DNA of 64,000 nucleotides from CANKJK01 sp040081715 (GCA_040081715.1 JBEBFY010000003.1:1-64000); one strand, 5' to 3'. Shown: positions 1 to 9,437, numbered from the stretch's first letter. Program-made: numbers and translations. The notes: generated by a model not told the origin, from the sequence alone.

Positions 1-469
1 TGCCTCCTCGTGTGTGGCGCTGTCTGGAGCGCGTGAACCACTCCGCATAATCCACGATGTAACGAGAGGCAGGTCAACTGACAGCCATTGTGTCTAACGA
101 GGCGCACATTCCAATTTCGCCTATCGTTCGGACGACGAGGCCTGCCCGGAGCGCTCGCGCTCCCTCTCTAGTTTCCCGACGCTACGGAAGGCCCGTCTTG
201 CGCCCGTGGCCCTGACACAGCGCGTGCCAGCACGGGGTGGGTTGGCGTGAATGGTCGACTCCGTCGCGCGCTCCGTACGCAGAAGCCGCCCGTGCGCTGA
301 TCGTCGAACCCGGATGGTCAGCTAGTCAACGGCATCCCCTTCGGGCGCGCCACCTGCCTCTGGCGATGGGGTTGGCACGACCCTCGGTCGAGTGCGCCCC
401 GCGCGATCCTGGTGGGAGCGTGCTGGACGTTGACGTCCGGACACCGCTTATATCGTCTATCGTCTGACC
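1..469. other. leading stretch without an assignable gene
   Basis: No convincing gene was found here. A short plus-strand frame at 237-467 reads through a segment (about 376-412) that resembles one near 36998-37036, with a common SVExxPRDP peptide. This may be the worn end of a gene family or a chance match. No tRNA, repeat array or insertion sequence was seen. Confidence 0.4.
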
Positions 470-1042
470 GTGTGCGCTGGATCTTCTCAGACCCTCGCGG
501 TTCTTGCAGGCGATCTTCGGCTTGCACGGTCGGATAGCAGGCCCGATCCCTCGACTCGCGTCCTCCTGGGCTGGCTCTTGCTGCTGTCATTGGGGTGTTC
601 GTCGCCTACCAGTCCCACCACCGTTGGACCCCTCGGGCCGGGCACCTCAGTGGCCGAAGCCTCGGCGATGGTCAGCCTTACCAATGCCGAGCGCAGTCAG
701 GCCGGGCTGGCCCCGTTTACGGCAAGCCCCCGTCTGATGCAGGCGGCTCAGATTCACGCGGACCAGATGGTCACGCTCGGACAGTTGGCTCACGTCCTTT
801 CCGGCGCCAAGTATCCGAACCCAGTGGATCGTCTCACTGCCGTCGGTTACCAGTGGCAGGCGTGGGCCGAGAACGTGGCCTATGGACAGGCGAGTCCGGC
901 TTCCGCGCTCAGTGCCTGGATGAATTCATCGGGTCATCGCGCGAACATCCTCGACGCCGGGCTGACCGAGCTTGGCACCGGCTACGCCCGAGATGCTGAG
1001 GGACGTCCGTACTACGTGCAGGTCTTCGGCCATCCACGATAG
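470..1042 (+). CDS. CAP/SCP-domain lipoprotein
   Basis: Predicted exported lipoprotein with a CAP (cysteine-rich secretory, antigen 5, PR-1) fold, the family of bacterial YkwD-like proteins whose biochemical role is mostly unknown. A hydrophobic stretch at residues 31-42 ends in LSLGC, a lipobox with the lipidated cysteine at about residue 43, followed by a Ser/Thr/Pro-rich linker. The CAP domain occupies about residues 65-188. It contains LTNAERSQAGL, a histidine in the IHADQM segment, ENVAYGQ and SSGHRANIL, which supply the usual CAP-cavity His and Glu residues. The frame opens with GTG and a poor leader sequence, so the true start may be a TTG or CTG nearer the hydrophobic segment. The gene stands alone; the next gene begins about 150 bases downstream. 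Confidence 0.8.
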   Translation: MCAGSSQTLAVLAGDLRLARSDSRPDPSTRVLLGWLLLLSLGCSSPTSPTTVGPLGPGTSVAEASAMVSLTNAERSQAGLAPFTASPRLMQAAQIHADQMVTLGQLAHVLSGAKYPNPVDRLTAVGYQWQAWAENVAYGQASPASALSAWMNSSGHRANILDAGLTELGTGYARDAEGRPYYVQVFGHPR

Positions 1043-1194
1043 TCCCTCCACGGCTGACCGCGCCGGGCGATCCTACCCTCCCCCCTACACTGAAGCGAAC
1101 CATTCATCCGGCAGAGTTCTGCGGCAATTCGCGACGCATTTCCCGCAAGAAAGTCGATCCGGCCCCTTCACGGGTCGCTGATAATCAGCGCACG

Positions 1195-2829
1195 ATGCGC
1201 GCCCACATCCGCCGTTCCCTGCTGGCCGCGGTGCTCACGGCTGGTCTTCCCTCCCTGGCCCTCGCGGGCGCTCCCGTCCCGAAGCTGACAGCAGCCTCCG
1301 GGCTCGTGCGGGTGGCGTTCGAGATTCCCAATGGCCTGGCGACGGCCATCTTCCCAGACGACATCGCGGTGGGCGAAACCTTCTCGGGCACCTTCGAGGC
1401 GCCTGCGGGGTTTGTCCTGGCGCAGGGCAGCCAGCGCGCCAAGGCGGGGCAGACGTTTATGTGGCGGGTGCCGGTCACCGGACCGGAAGGCATGCTCCTG
1501 GTGCTCAAGGACAGGGCGGGTGCCGAGGTGGGGCAGATCGCGCTCAGGCCGCCAGACGCATCGCCGACGGAGACGGCCTTCCGTATGCCCGCCATGATCC
1601 AGATGGGCCGCCCCTTCCCCGTGCATGGCCCGTTCGACGGCCGTGCCAGCACGACGCGGGTGGCCGTGGGGCGGAAGCCGGCCACCGTTATTGCTGAGTC
1701 GGTGCGCCGCGTGATTCTTCGGGCGCCGGCCGACGTGGTGGGCCTGACGAGCGCGGCCGTTCGCGAGTCGGGCCGGACGTTCACACGCGATGTGCGCAGC
1801 CTGGGCCTGGCCGTGACGCCGGCCGAGCCCGAGGCGGGCCGCGTGGAGCGCGAGATCACGATCCGGGGCCTGTCGGGCGTGACGCGCGACATCCCGATCG
1901 AGATGGGCCAGAGCGCGATGTACGTGCGCCACGAGGAGGTGTCGCCCGAGGGCGTCTTCCTGGCAAAGCGAACGTTCCGCACCGTGGAGGGGCAGCAGCC
2001 GGTCTCCCTGGTGATTCCCAGTACCCGCAAGGACGAAGTGGCCATCGTGCTGCGCACGCCGTCGCGTACGACGGGGATGAAGCTGGCGCAGCAGCACGCC
2101 GAGGTACTGAAGGGCATGGACTTCGACGCGATGCCCGCGATGCGCGAGTTGCTGGACGACTTCCAGTTGGGCGGCGACGCGGCCTATGCGGCCCTTGCGG
2201 TGGATGAAGCGCGGGCCCTGCCGATGGTGCTCGGGGCCATTCCGCGGGTCAGCACGGGAGTGGAACTGATCGCCCTGGACTGGTTCATCGGTCGTCCGCC
2301 TGCCGTGCGGGCAGCGGTGGCGACGGAAGCCCGTGCGGCGGCACACCGCGTCCTCGCGCGGATCGTCTCCACCACGACGGCGGAACTGGCGCTGTACGTG
2401 CTGGGCCTGACGGGCACGGAGGAGGATGTGCCCCTGCTCGAGAAATTCACGTCAAGCGGCGGCGTCGGCACGCTCGGGCTGCGCGATGCGAGCGTGGCAG
2501 CGCTCGGCCGTCTCGGGTCACGCCGGCATCTGGATCTGGTGCACGGAGACCTGGCCCCTGTGCTGTCGCGCACGTCGAGCTTTGCGGAAGGGGCCCGTGT
2601 GGCGCGTGCGCTCCGGAAGGCGTCCTTCATCGGCAATCCGGAATTGCTCTCCGACGTGTGCGCGCACGTGGACGACCCGAAGCTCTGGGACATCGACATC
2701 GATGTGGACCCGGGCGCCGTCTCCCTGACGGCCCTGGCGGCCATCGTGGACGGCACGCCCGTTCCGCCACCCTCCGCGCGCCGCAGCCGAGACGAGTGGC
2801 GCCGCTACTGTGCCGCCCGGCCGCGCTGA
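1195..2829 (+). CDS. secreted protein of unknown function with helical C-terminal half
   Basis: I do not recognise the family. A signal peptide covers residues 1-25 (twin Arg, hydrophobic core, LALAG end). Residues 30-300 are rich in Val, Gly and Pro with alternating patterns and look like beta-sandwich repeats. Residues about 310-500 are Ala/Leu-rich and helical, resembling HEAT-like repeats (for example LLEKF, ASVAALGRLGSRRHL). The C-terminus is Arg-rich. Its last 25 bases overlap the 3' end of the convergent PAP2 gene, so the two transcripts are antisense at their ends. It is probably periplasmic; no catalytic motif was seen. Confidence 0.65.
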   Translation: MRAHIRRSLLAAVLTAGLPSLALAGAPVPKLTAASGLVRVAFEIPNGLATAIFPDDIAVGETFSGTFEAPAGFVLAQGSQRAKAGQTFMWRVPVTGPEGMLLVLKDRAGAEVGQIALRPPDASPTETAFRMPAMIQMGRPFPVHGPFDGRASTTRVAVGRKPATVIAESVRRVILRAPADVVGLTSAAVRESGRTFTRDVRSLGLAVTPAEPEAGRVEREITIRGLSGVTRDIPIEMGQSAMYVRHEEVSPEGVFLAKRTFRTVEGQQPVSLVIPSTRKDEVAIVLRTPSRTTGMKLAQQHAEVLKGMDFDAMPAMRELLDDFQLGGDAAYAALAVDEARALPMVLGAIPRVSTGVELIALDWFIGRPPAVRAAVATEARAAAHRVLARIVSTTTAELALYVLGLTGTEEDVPLLEKFTSSGGVGTLGLRDASVAALGRLGSRRHLDLVHGDLAPVLSRTSSFAEGARVARALRKASFIGNPELLSDVCAHVDDPKLWDIDIDVDPGAVSLTALAAIVDGTPVPPPSARRSRDEWRRYCAARPR

Positions 2830-3785
2830 CCGGAGTCCCACCAGCGGTCGAAGCGCGGGGCGGCCCAGAGCACCCACGGCACCAGTAGCGCTCCGGCGAA
2901 CAGGTCCACCACGTAGTGGTGCCGCAGATACACCGTCGACGCCAGCAGCCCCGTGACCACGATTCCAAGCGGCAGCACGTACCACCGCACATAGCGCCAG
3001 GCGTACACCAGCGTCAGCAGGCTGACCCCGGCATGCAGGCTGGGGAATGCCGCGCGCGACGCCTCGTTCGGCACCATGGCGAGCAGCGCGTTCTGGAACG
3101 CGGTGATGCCCATCGCGCCCCCCTTCAGATCCTGCGAGAACGCTCCGAGCGACGCCAGGTAGAGACGCGGCGGGGCGGCCGGAAACACCACGTAGAGCAC
3201 GTAGCCGGAGTAGAAGCAGACGATCAGGCCGAGCAGCGCGATGCGCGCCTGCGCGACGCGTCCAGTGAGCAACAGCAGCAACACCAGTGACGGGGCGATC
3301 AGGAAGAACGACCCGTAGAACGCGCTGAAGATCTCGGTTCGTGCCGGCGTGATGAACTGCTCCGCCCACACGACGGGCTGCTGGCCGAAGAGGAAGCTAT
3401 CGGCCCACACCAGGTGCTGGTGGATGTCGTGAGGGTTCACGAAGCGCACAGTGTCGTGCAGGTTTGTGTACACCGCGATGCAGAGGAGGAAGGGGAGGAT
3501 GGTCCGGGTGGACTCCATCCAGCCCGCAAGAGTCCGTTGTCCGCTCCAGCGGGGCCGAGTCCGTTCGATGAGCGGAATCGACAGTGCGAGGAGCGTTGCG
3601 ATCACGAGCCGAAGGATGCCGCTGGCTATCCTGCCGGAGAATCCCCCGGACTCGCGGACGGCCCAATCCGCGTAGAGTGTGACGATCGCCGACGGCACGA
3701 AGGCCGCCACGCACAGCGCCTCTTCGGGCCGGAGCCTGCGAAACGCCGCCCAGGCGCGGGACCAGAGAGAGGTCGAGGTGGTCAT
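2805..3785 (-). CDS. PAP2-superfamily membrane phosphatase (Aur1/inositolphosphotransferase-like)
   Basis: Polytopic inner-membrane protein of the PAP2 superfamily, which dephosphorylates or transfers phospho-head-groups on lipids. Several membrane helices are visible (about residues 27-45, 53-72, 93-110, 158-177, 183-202, 250-270 and 273-290). The PAP2 signature appears as AAFPSLHAG near residues 245-253 and RHHYVVDLFAG near 289-299, which supply the catalytic histidines and aspartate. The arrangement PSLHxx, then HHYxxDxxxG near the C-terminus, is typical of the Aur1/Ipt1-like branch. Substrate is unknown. It lies just downstream of the DUF5916 gene on the same strand with a gap of about 28 bases, so the two may be co-transcribed. 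Confidence 0.8.
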   Translation of the reverse strand: MTTSTSLWSRAWAAFRRLRPEEALCVAAFVPSAIVTLYADWAVRESGGFSGRIASGILRLVIATLLALSIPLIERTRPRWSGQRTLAGWMESTRTILPFLLCIAVYTNLHDTVRFVNPHDIHQHLVWADSFLFGQQPVVWAEQFITPARTEIFSAFYGSFFLIAPSLVLLLLLTGRVAQARIALLGLIVCFYSGYVLYVVFPAAPPRLYLASLGAFSQDLKGGAMGITAFQNALLAMVPNEASRAAFPSLHAGVSLLTLVYAWRYVRWYVLPLGIVVTGLLASTVYLRHHYVVDLFAGALLVPWVLWAAPRFDRWWDSGQRGRAAQ

Positions 3786-3813
3786 CGGCGTGCGGAGTGG
3801 GGCACGCCTGGTA

Positions 3814-6048
3814 CTAGAACCGGAACATCCGGTTGATCTTGAAGACGATTGCGCGGTTCCTGAGATCCGGGAAGCCCTTCACCGAGGCGTCCAGTTCGTC
3901 CGAGTACACCAGGAACATCTCGCTGCCGAGCACGTACTCCCACCGGAAACGGACGTTGGTGCTGGTGGTGCGCGTGGCCGAAGCGTACTGCACCAGGCCG
4001 CTGACGAACATTCTCGGCGTCACGGTGTACGTCGTGCGGGTGGAGAGGACGCTGTTCCGGAACTCGCCCTGGGTCAGGCTGATCCAGTTCACGGAGACGG
4101 CGGGCTCGAGCGACAGCTGCGGCGTGATCCGGGCTCTGGCGCCGCCGAAGGTCAGGGACGTCTTGTTGCCGTTGTAGAAGGTACCCACGTCCAGGCCGAT
4201 GCTGCCCGAGAGTGCCCGCTGGTTGCCGAGGGACATCGACACGTTGGCGCTGTTGAAGTCGTAGCGCCCCACGGGCAGCGTGACGCCGCGATAGATCGTG
4301 AAGGGCCGCACCAGCCGCTCCGCGCTGGAGTTGACTTGCGCGGTCAGCCGGTCGGTGTTCTGCAACTCGATGCTGAAGTAGCCCTGGTAGTTGCGGGACT
4401 GGATCTCGCCCTGTTTGTCCACGAACCGGTCGATGCTGCCCTGGTAGTAGTACTTCCGCACCAGGCGGTTGTTCTTCGGGCGTGGGCTGAATCGCGCCAG
4501 CAGGTTGGTGCGGCGGAAGTCGTCCCGCTGGACGAAGCCCACTTCCGGGTTGAAGTTGTCGCCGACGGCGAGGCGGTCGAATTCCACGCCGTACCGGTCC
4601 CGGTTGAGGCTCGCCTGGATGCGGTAGCTGGTGTCGTCGCCACTGAGGGCCGGCGTATCCGTCTTGGCCGCGTAGGTGTTGATGGTGACGAAGTTGCGGA
4701 GGTTGAAGTTGGCGTCGACACCGACGGTCTGGCTGCGGCCTGTGCCGAGGGCAGCGTTGGAGCGCCCCGTGTAGATCATGCCGATGCTGCTGCGCGTCAG
4801 CAGGTCGCGCCGCATGCGCAGCACCGAGAAGTTGGTGGAGGGGCTCCGACTGAGCGCGTCGTCGTCGGTCTGGACGTCCATGGCGCCGACGGTGAACGCG
4901 CCGGCGCGGCCGGTCAGCCGGCCGCCGCCCTGAATGGGGATCACCAGCCCGCCGTTGAGGCCGATGCGGCGGCTGAAGAAGAGCAGGGGCGTGGTGCCGC
5001 CCGCCCCGGCGCCGCCCGACGAGGCGCCGCCGAAGTCGAAGATGCTCTGGCCCTCCAGGAAGAACTCGCGCTTCTCCGGAAAGAAGAGGCTGAAGCGCGT
5101 GAGGTTCACCTGCTGGTTGTCGATCTCCACCTGCGCGAAGTCCGTGTTGTAGGTGAAGTCGGCTGTTAGGTTATTGGTCACGCCGTACTTGAAGTCCAGG
5201 CCGACCTCGGTGTCGCCGTCGTTGTCCTTCCGGGGATTTGAAATCCGGTCAGTGGCCACGTTGGCCACCGCATACGGCTTGATCTCGATGTTCTTGCTGG
5301 CGGCCGGCGCCTCGATGCCGACGAGCTTGGCGCTGTTGGCGATCTGGAAGATGGCGGCGGCTCCGGAGAAGCCCGCGATGAGCGGGAGCTTGATCATGAA
5401 CGACTCTTCGTTCTTCCATCGCACCGTGCGCCGCAGGTTGAAGCCCCAGGTCTGCGAGGCGCCGGGCTGGTAGCGGAGCGACTTGAACGGCAACGCCATC
5501 TCGGCCGTCCAGCCCCCCTCAAACCGGCCGACGGCCTGCCGCCAGAGCGGGTTCCAGTCGGCACTGCCCGGCCGGAGGTTGCTGGCCTGCGCGTCGTAGA
5601 AGGCGCCCAGTGGCGTCACCTCGAACAGGAGCGCTGTCCGTTTGTCGTAGAACGTATCGAAGAAGAACGCGACGTTCTCATTCCGCGGGATGTTGTTACT
5701 GTCCCTCCGCATCTCGTCCATGATCCAGCCCGAGGGCGGCCGGGAATCCCAGCAGCGGACGGTCACGTAGATGTTGGTCGCATCAAAGGCCACCCACACG
5801 TCGGTCTTCTCGGTGGCAGCGGTGCCGGGCTTGGGCTCCATCTGGATGAAATCAGACGCCGGCGCCACCGTCGTATAGAGGGCTTCGTCGAGCTGACCGT
5901 CGAGCCGCAGCGGGGCCGTGAGCTTGACCGCCCGGAGGGTCATGTTTCCCTCGGCGTCGATGGTGGCCATCCGTTCCGAGGGCTGGGCAGAAGCCGTGAG
6001 GGCCGTGAGGCACACCACGAGCGCAAAGAGCATTGGCTTGCATGTCAT
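3814..6048 (-). CDS. DUF5916 outer-membrane barrel with CBM9-like N-terminal domain (copy 1)
   Basis: Predicted outer-membrane protein. The chosen ATG at 6048 gives a clean signal peptide (MTCKPMLFALVVCL, ending near TASAQ); the reading frame continues 46 codons upstream but has no signal-like character there. Residues about 35-220 form a carbohydrate-binding-family-9-like domain (PLRLDGQLDEALY, VWVAFDATNIYV, FEGGWTAEMALPFKSLRY). The remainder is the DUF5916 beta-barrel, with its hallmark NTDFAQVEIDNQQVNLTRF and FFPEKREFFLEG motifs near residues 300-330. It ends in Phe-Arg-Phe, a typical barrel terminus. Function in the family is not established; transport or binding of an oligomeric substrate is a guess. 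Two paralogues occur at 34578-36818 and 50714-52936. Confidence 0.85.
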   Translation of the reverse strand: MTCKPMLFALVVCLTALTASAQPSERMATIDAEGNMTLRAVKLTAPLRLDGQLDEALYTTVAPASDFIQMEPKPGTAATEKTDVWVAFDATNIYVTVRCWDSRPPSGWIMDEMRRDSNNIPRNENVAFFFDTFYDKRTALLFEVTPLGAFYDAQASNLRPGSADWNPLWRQAVGRFEGGWTAEMALPFKSLRYQPGASQTWGFNLRRTVRWKNEESFMIKLPLIAGFSGAAAIFQIANSAKLVGIEAPAASKNIEIKPYAVANVATDRISNPRKDNDGDTEVGLDFKYGVTNNLTADFTYNTDFAQVEIDNQQVNLTRFSLFFPEKREFFLEGQSIFDFGGASSGGAGAGGTTPLLFFSRRIGLNGGLVIPIQGGGRLTGRAGAFTVGAMDVQTDDDALSRSPSTNFSVLRMRRDLLTRSSIGMIYTGRSNAALGTGRSQTVGVDANFNLRNFVTINTYAAKTDTPALSGDDTSYRIQASLNRDRYGVEFDRLAVGDNFNPEVGFVQRDDFRRTNLLARFSPRPKNNRLVRKYYYQGSIDRFVDKQGEIQSRNYQGYFSIELQNTDRLTAQVNSSAERLVRPFTIYRGVTLPVGRYDFNSANVSMSLGNQRALSGSIGLDVGTFYNGNKTSLTFGGARARITPQLSLEPAVSVNWISLTQGEFRNSVLSTRTTYTVTPRMFVSGLVQYASATRTTSTNVRFRWEYVLGSEMFLVYSDELDASVKGFPDLRNRAIVFKINRMFRF

Positions 6049-6073
6049 GGAATGCTCGATGATAAATCGAGAG

Positions 6074-6274
6074 ATGCGGAACGATGAAACGGTACTGTGG
6101 ACGGTGGACGGGCCGCCCCCGAGGGCGTGCGTCATGATCTCGTGCTGCTCCGGCGCCGAACTCCAGATCCGGGAAGACGAGGCCATCGTGCTCCGCGAGA
6201 TCTACCCGGACAAAAGCACGCTCTATGAGCGGGCGGAGCAGCTCCGCCCGGGCCCTCGGACCGAAGGGGCATGA
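6074..6274 (+). CDS. small conserved-looking protein translationally coupled to DUF3810 gene
   Basis: About 66 residues, soluble, with the segment MISCCSGAELQIREDEAIV followed by LREIYPDKSTLYERAEQLR. Reality is supported by the junction: its TGA stop at 6272-6274 overlaps the ATG of the next gene at 6271 in the classic ATGA arrangement, which usually marks coupled translation. The start is uncertain. ATG 6074 is preceded by a short GAGAG, and ATG 6059 is also in frame. The 5' end lies only about 25 bases from the divergent DUF5916 start, so each gene's promoter would lie inside the other. I do not know the function; the paired cysteines are worth noting. Confidence 0.55.
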   Translation: MRNDETVLWTVDGPPPRACVMISCCSGAELQIREDEAIVLREIYPDKSTLYERAEQLRPGPRTEGA

Positions 6275-7365
6275 GTGTGTCAGGGCGCAGCGTCGCCGCC
6301 GGTGCTGGCCGCGCCGCTAGTGCGAGTGTGGTGGCGCTGGCCGGGCTCGCCGCGTGGGCGCCGTTTCCCGCGAGTTGGGTCGAGCGCTGGTACTCGAACG
6401 GCATCTATCCCTATCTGCAGCGTGCCCTGACGAGCGCGTCGAACCTGGTGCCGGTCGCCCTGTTCGACGTGTGTCTTGTGGGTGCGCTTGTCTGGTTGGT
6501 GTGGGTGTGGCGGCACCCGTTTCGTCACTCGGGGAGACGGGATCTGGCGGTGGTCCGTTCCCTCTGGCAGACGCTGATTGGGGCGGCCTCGGTGTATCTC
6601 GTGTTTCTGCTGTGCTGGGGGCTGAACTACCAGCGGGAACCGCTGTCGGCCCGGCTGGAGCTGGCTGCAGCCGCCCCGGACTCGGCAGCGGTCCTGTCGC
6701 TCGGCCGCGACACCGTGAACCATGCCAATGCGCTTCGTGAGCAGGCGCACCAGGCGGGCTGGCCTGATGCCGCCGTGAACGATGCGCGGCTCCGTGCGTC
6801 AGCGGCCCATGTGCAGGCGATGCTTGGCGGGCAGCGGTCTCAGGCAGCGCGCCTTAAGCCCACGCTGCTCCGGTGGCTCTTCCGCTGGGAGGGCGTGGAC
6901 GCCATGACCAACCCCTTCGGGCTGGATGTGCTCCGCAACCCGGATCTGTTGCCGTTCGAGCGGCCGTTCGTGGCGGCGCACGAGTGGGCGCATCTGGCAG
7001 GCTTTGCCAATGAAGCGGAGGCGAACTTCATCGGCTGGCTCACCTGCTTGCACGGCGATGCGCGGTCGCAGTACAGCGGCTGGTTGTTCCTCTACTGGCA
7101 GGTGCGCGGTGAATTGCCGGCCGGGGAGCGGGCGGCCCTGGCGCGGGCGCTGGCACCAGGGACGAAAGCGGACCTGGATGCGATTGCGGCCCGCCTCAGC
7201 AACGGCCTCGTGCCGGCGCTCCAGCAGGCAGGCTGGGCGGCCTACGACCAGTACCTGAAGGCCAATCGCGTTGAGAGCGGGGTGCGGAGCTACGGCGAAG
7301 TGCTGGCGCTCGTACTGCGGACCCGGTTCGACGACCGGTGGCGGCCTCGTCTCAGGGCGCGGTGA
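6271..7365 (+). CDS. DUF3810 membrane-anchored putative zinc peptidase
   Basis: Predicted membrane protein with hydrophobic helices near residues 10-30, 55-75 and 100-118, followed by a soluble domain. The sequence HEWAHLAG at residue 237 is an HExxH-type zinc site, with NEAEANFIGW about ten residues later supplying the probable third ligand. This is the pattern of DUF3810 and related gluzincins. Substrate is unknown. It is translated from an ATG that overlaps the stop of the preceding 66-residue ORF, and its 3' end overlaps the convergent FkbM-like gene by 14 bases. Peptidase activity is inferred only from the HExxH geometry. Confidence 0.8.
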   Translation: MSVSGRSVAAGAGRAASASVVALAGLAAWAPFPASWVERWYSNGIYPYLQRALTSASNLVPVALFDVCLVGALVWLVWVWRHPFRHSGRRDLAVVRSLWQTLIGAASVYLVFLLCWGLNYQREPLSARLELAAAAPDSAAVLSLGRDTVNHANALREQAHQAGWPDAAVNDARLRASAAHVQAMLGGQRSQAARLKPTLLRWLFRWEGVDAMTNPFGLDVLRNPDLLPFERPFVAAHEWAHLAGFANEAEANFIGWLTCLHGDARSQYSGWLFLYWQVRGELPAGERAALARALAPGTKADLDAIAARLSNGLVPALQQAGWAAYDQYLKANRVESGVRSYGEVLALVLRTRFDDRWRPRLRAR

Positions 7366-8377
7366 CAGGGACGTCGACCAGGGACAGTCCAGCCGCTGCG
7401 ATGGCGGCAAACGCCTCGGCTTCGGTCGTCATCTCCTCGCCAGGTCTGGCCCTGTGGCGGAACGGCCGGAAGGCGTCCTCGGCGGTGCGGCGAGCCAGTT
7501 CCGGCGCGAGGTCGTGGCGGACGAAGAAAGCGTTGACGCCCGTCTGCTCGCAGAGGACCAGCCGGTATCCCTTCTCGCGTGCCACCTGCTCAAGGGCTGT
7601 CAGCGAGGCACCGAAGTACTCGATGGGCCGCTCTGCTGGGACATCCGTAGCGGGGATGGTCACGGCGCGTGTCGGGCCGAAGTAGGCGTTGTACTCCAGC
7701 ACGAGCACCCGGGCCGTGCACGCGTCGAGCGCCTTCATTAGCCAGTACTCGATGCTGTCCACGTCGATGGAGAGCAGGTCGATCTCCCCGGCGCACCCAT
7801 GCTGACGCACCAGTGCGTTGATGTTGTCGGGCGTCACCATGGCCTGCACGACGGTGACACCGGGGTTGGTCCTGAGCTCGTGCCTGGCCATGCTCGCGGC
7901 GCGCTGGCTGGCGTCCACCATCAACCCGCTCCAGCCCATGTCGTGCGCGAGCACGGCCGCGCTGCCGCCGGAACCGCCCGAGCCGATCTCGACGAACCGG
8001 CGCGTCTTCACACCGACCGCGTCCAGCAGCGCGAGGATGATGCCGTCTTCTTCATGCTGGGAGCGCAGCCGGAAGCGCTTGGCGTTGAGGGCCAGGGGCG
8101 CCGGAATGTCCGTGGGCAGATACTGCGCCCGTACCAGCGAGGCGAGCTGCATGCGGAACGTCTGCCGGAAACGTTCATCCGCTTTCTGATTCGCGAGCAC
8201 CTTGCCGACCTGCTTCTGCGCGGCGGCGACGTCCTCGAGCTTGGTCGCCACGCGTTGGGTCAGCGCCCGCAGCCCGGATACCTCCTCACGCAGCGCCCGC
8301 AACTCAGCCGATTCCTGCGCAAACAAGCGGCGGCCGATGCGCGCGAGGAAGCCGCCTGGAGTGGGGGAGTCCGCCAT
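7352..8377 (-). CDS. FkbM-like SAM-dependent methyltransferase
   Basis: Class I methyltransferase-like protein of 341 residues. Residues 20-70 are charged and heptad-like (AELRALREEVSGLRALTQRV), probably a coiled coil. The SAM-binding glycine loop is VEIGSGGSGGS at residues 129-139. LMVDAS follows at the end of strand 2 and LLSIDVDSIEYW at about residues 198-210 in the position of the acidic post-motif. FkbM-type enzymes often methylate sugars or lipids; the actual substrate here is unknown. It begins six bases after the stop of tsaC on the same strand, so it is probably co-transcribed with it, although no functional link is obvious. Confidence 0.7.
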   Translation of the reverse strand: MADSPTPGGFLARIGRRLFAQESAELRALREEVSGLRALTQRVATKLEDVAAAQKQVGKVLANQKADERFRQTFRMQLASLVRAQYLPTDIPAPLALNAKRFRLRSQHEEDGIILALLDAVGVKTRRFVEIGSGGSGGSAAVLAHDMGWSGLMVDASQRAASMARHELRTNPGVTVVQAMVTPDNINALVRQHGCAGEIDLLSIDVDSIEYWLMKALDACTARVLVLEYNAYFGPTRAVTIPATDVPAERPIEYFGASLTALEQVAREKGYRLVLCEQTGVNAFFVRHDLAPELARRTAEDAFRPFRHRARPGEEMTTEAEAFAAIAAAGLSLVDVPVTAP

Positions 8378-8383
8378 GAGAGG

Positions 8384-9433
8384 TCAGTGTACCGTGATGA
8401 GGCGGCCCGATGCCGCGCGTGTCAGTCGGTCGGCGAGGGCAGCCCCGAGCCGATCGTCCGGTGGAATGGCCGACGCGATGATGCGCGCCACGCCGGTGGC
8501 GTCCAGTTCGCGCAGGCACGCGTACAGGCGTGCCGCCGCAGTGTCGAGGTCGCCCTCTGGCGCCAGTGTGGCGGTCACAGCACCCGCGCGCTGAAACGCG
8601 CCAGCCTCCTCCATGCTCACCAGGGCACCCACCGGTTCGCCTCGCTCGACGTCGGAGGCGACCTCGGCGAGCATGCGTGCCAGCCGCGACGCCGACGGCC
8701 CTGCGTACAGCGTGAGGGGCGCCTTCGGGGCGTAGTGCGTGTCGAGCTGTCCCGGAGATGCGGCCACGGGGTTCGATCCCGCCGGTGCGCCGGCTGCCAG
8801 ATCCGGGATGAAGACCCGTAGCATCTCGAAGGTCACGGCGCCCGGACGCAGGACGCGCGGCGGGGTGCTCGTCAGGTCCACCACCGTGGACTCCACGCCG
8901 ACATCGGTGGGGCCGCCATCGAGGACGATGTCGATGCGGCCGTCGAGGTCACTGGTCACGTGTGCCGCGGTCGTGGGGCTCGGGCGGGAGAAGAGGTTGG
9001 CGCTCGGGGCGGCCACCGGCACGCCCGCGGCGGCAATCAGGGCGCGCGCCACCAGGTGGCGGGGCACGCGGACCGCCACAGTTGAACCGCCAGCGGTCAC
9101 CACATCCGGGACCAGCGGCTTTCTGGGCAGCACGAGGGTCAGCGGACCCGGCCAGAACGCCTCGGCCAGGTGCCACGCGAGTGCCGGAATGTATTCCGCC
9201 ACACGCGCAATCTCCGCCGCGTTGGCCACGTGGACGATCAGCGGGTCGTGGAACGGACGGTTCTTGGCGGTGAAGATGCGCCCCACCGCCGTGGCATCGA
9301 GGGCGTTGGCACCGAGGCCGTAGACCGTCTCGGTGGGAAACGCCACGAGTCCGCCCTCGCGCAGGCATGCAGCCGCGCGGGCAATCACGTCAGGTTGTGG
9401 GGAACGGGGGTCGACCGGAAGGATGAGGGTCAT
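8384..9433 (-). CDS. tsaC: L-threonylcarbamoyladenylate synthase, Sua5 type
   Basis: Makes threonylcarbamoyl-AMP from threonine, bicarbonate and ATP, the first step of t6A37 tRNA modification in the cytoplasm. The YrdC/TsaC domain spans about residues 10-205, with FPTETVYGLGANA near residue 32, KNRPFHDPLIVH in the nucleotide-binding region and the AAPSANLFSRPSPT motif. The extra 140 residues form the Sua5 C-terminal domain, ending with the typical GLGAALADRLTRAA-like stretch, so this is the long form. It is the first gene of a likely two-gene unit with the methyltransferase, and a short inverted repeat lies just before its start. Confidence 0.93.
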   Translation of the reverse strand: MTLILPVDPRSPQPDVIARAAACLREGGLVAFPTETVYGLGANALDATAVGRIFTAKNRPFHDPLIVHVANAAEIARVAEYIPALAWHLAEAFWPGPLTLVLPRKPLVPDVVTAGGSTVAVRVPRHLVARALIAAAGVPVAAPSANLFSRPSPTTAAHVTSDLDGRIDIVLDGGPTDVGVESTVVDLTSTPPRVLRPGAVTFEMLRVFIPDLAAGAPAGSNPVAASPGQLDTHYAPKAPLTLYAGPSASRLARMLAEVASDVERGEPVGALVSMEEAGAFQRAGAVTATLAPEGDLDTAAARLYACLRELDATGVARIIASAIPPDDRLGAALADRLTRAASGRLITVH

Positions 9434-9437
9434 GAAC

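Noticed and set aside
90..110. RYYYAAC-like string (GTCTAAC) suggesting an integron attC site
   Set aside because: No matching GTTRRRY core or folded repeat arms were found within the usual distance, and no integrase is present.
3679..5169. 496-codon plus-strand frame
   Set aside because: It is antisense to DUF5916 copy 1 and has the low-complexity Val/Glu/Ala composition of a shadow frame.
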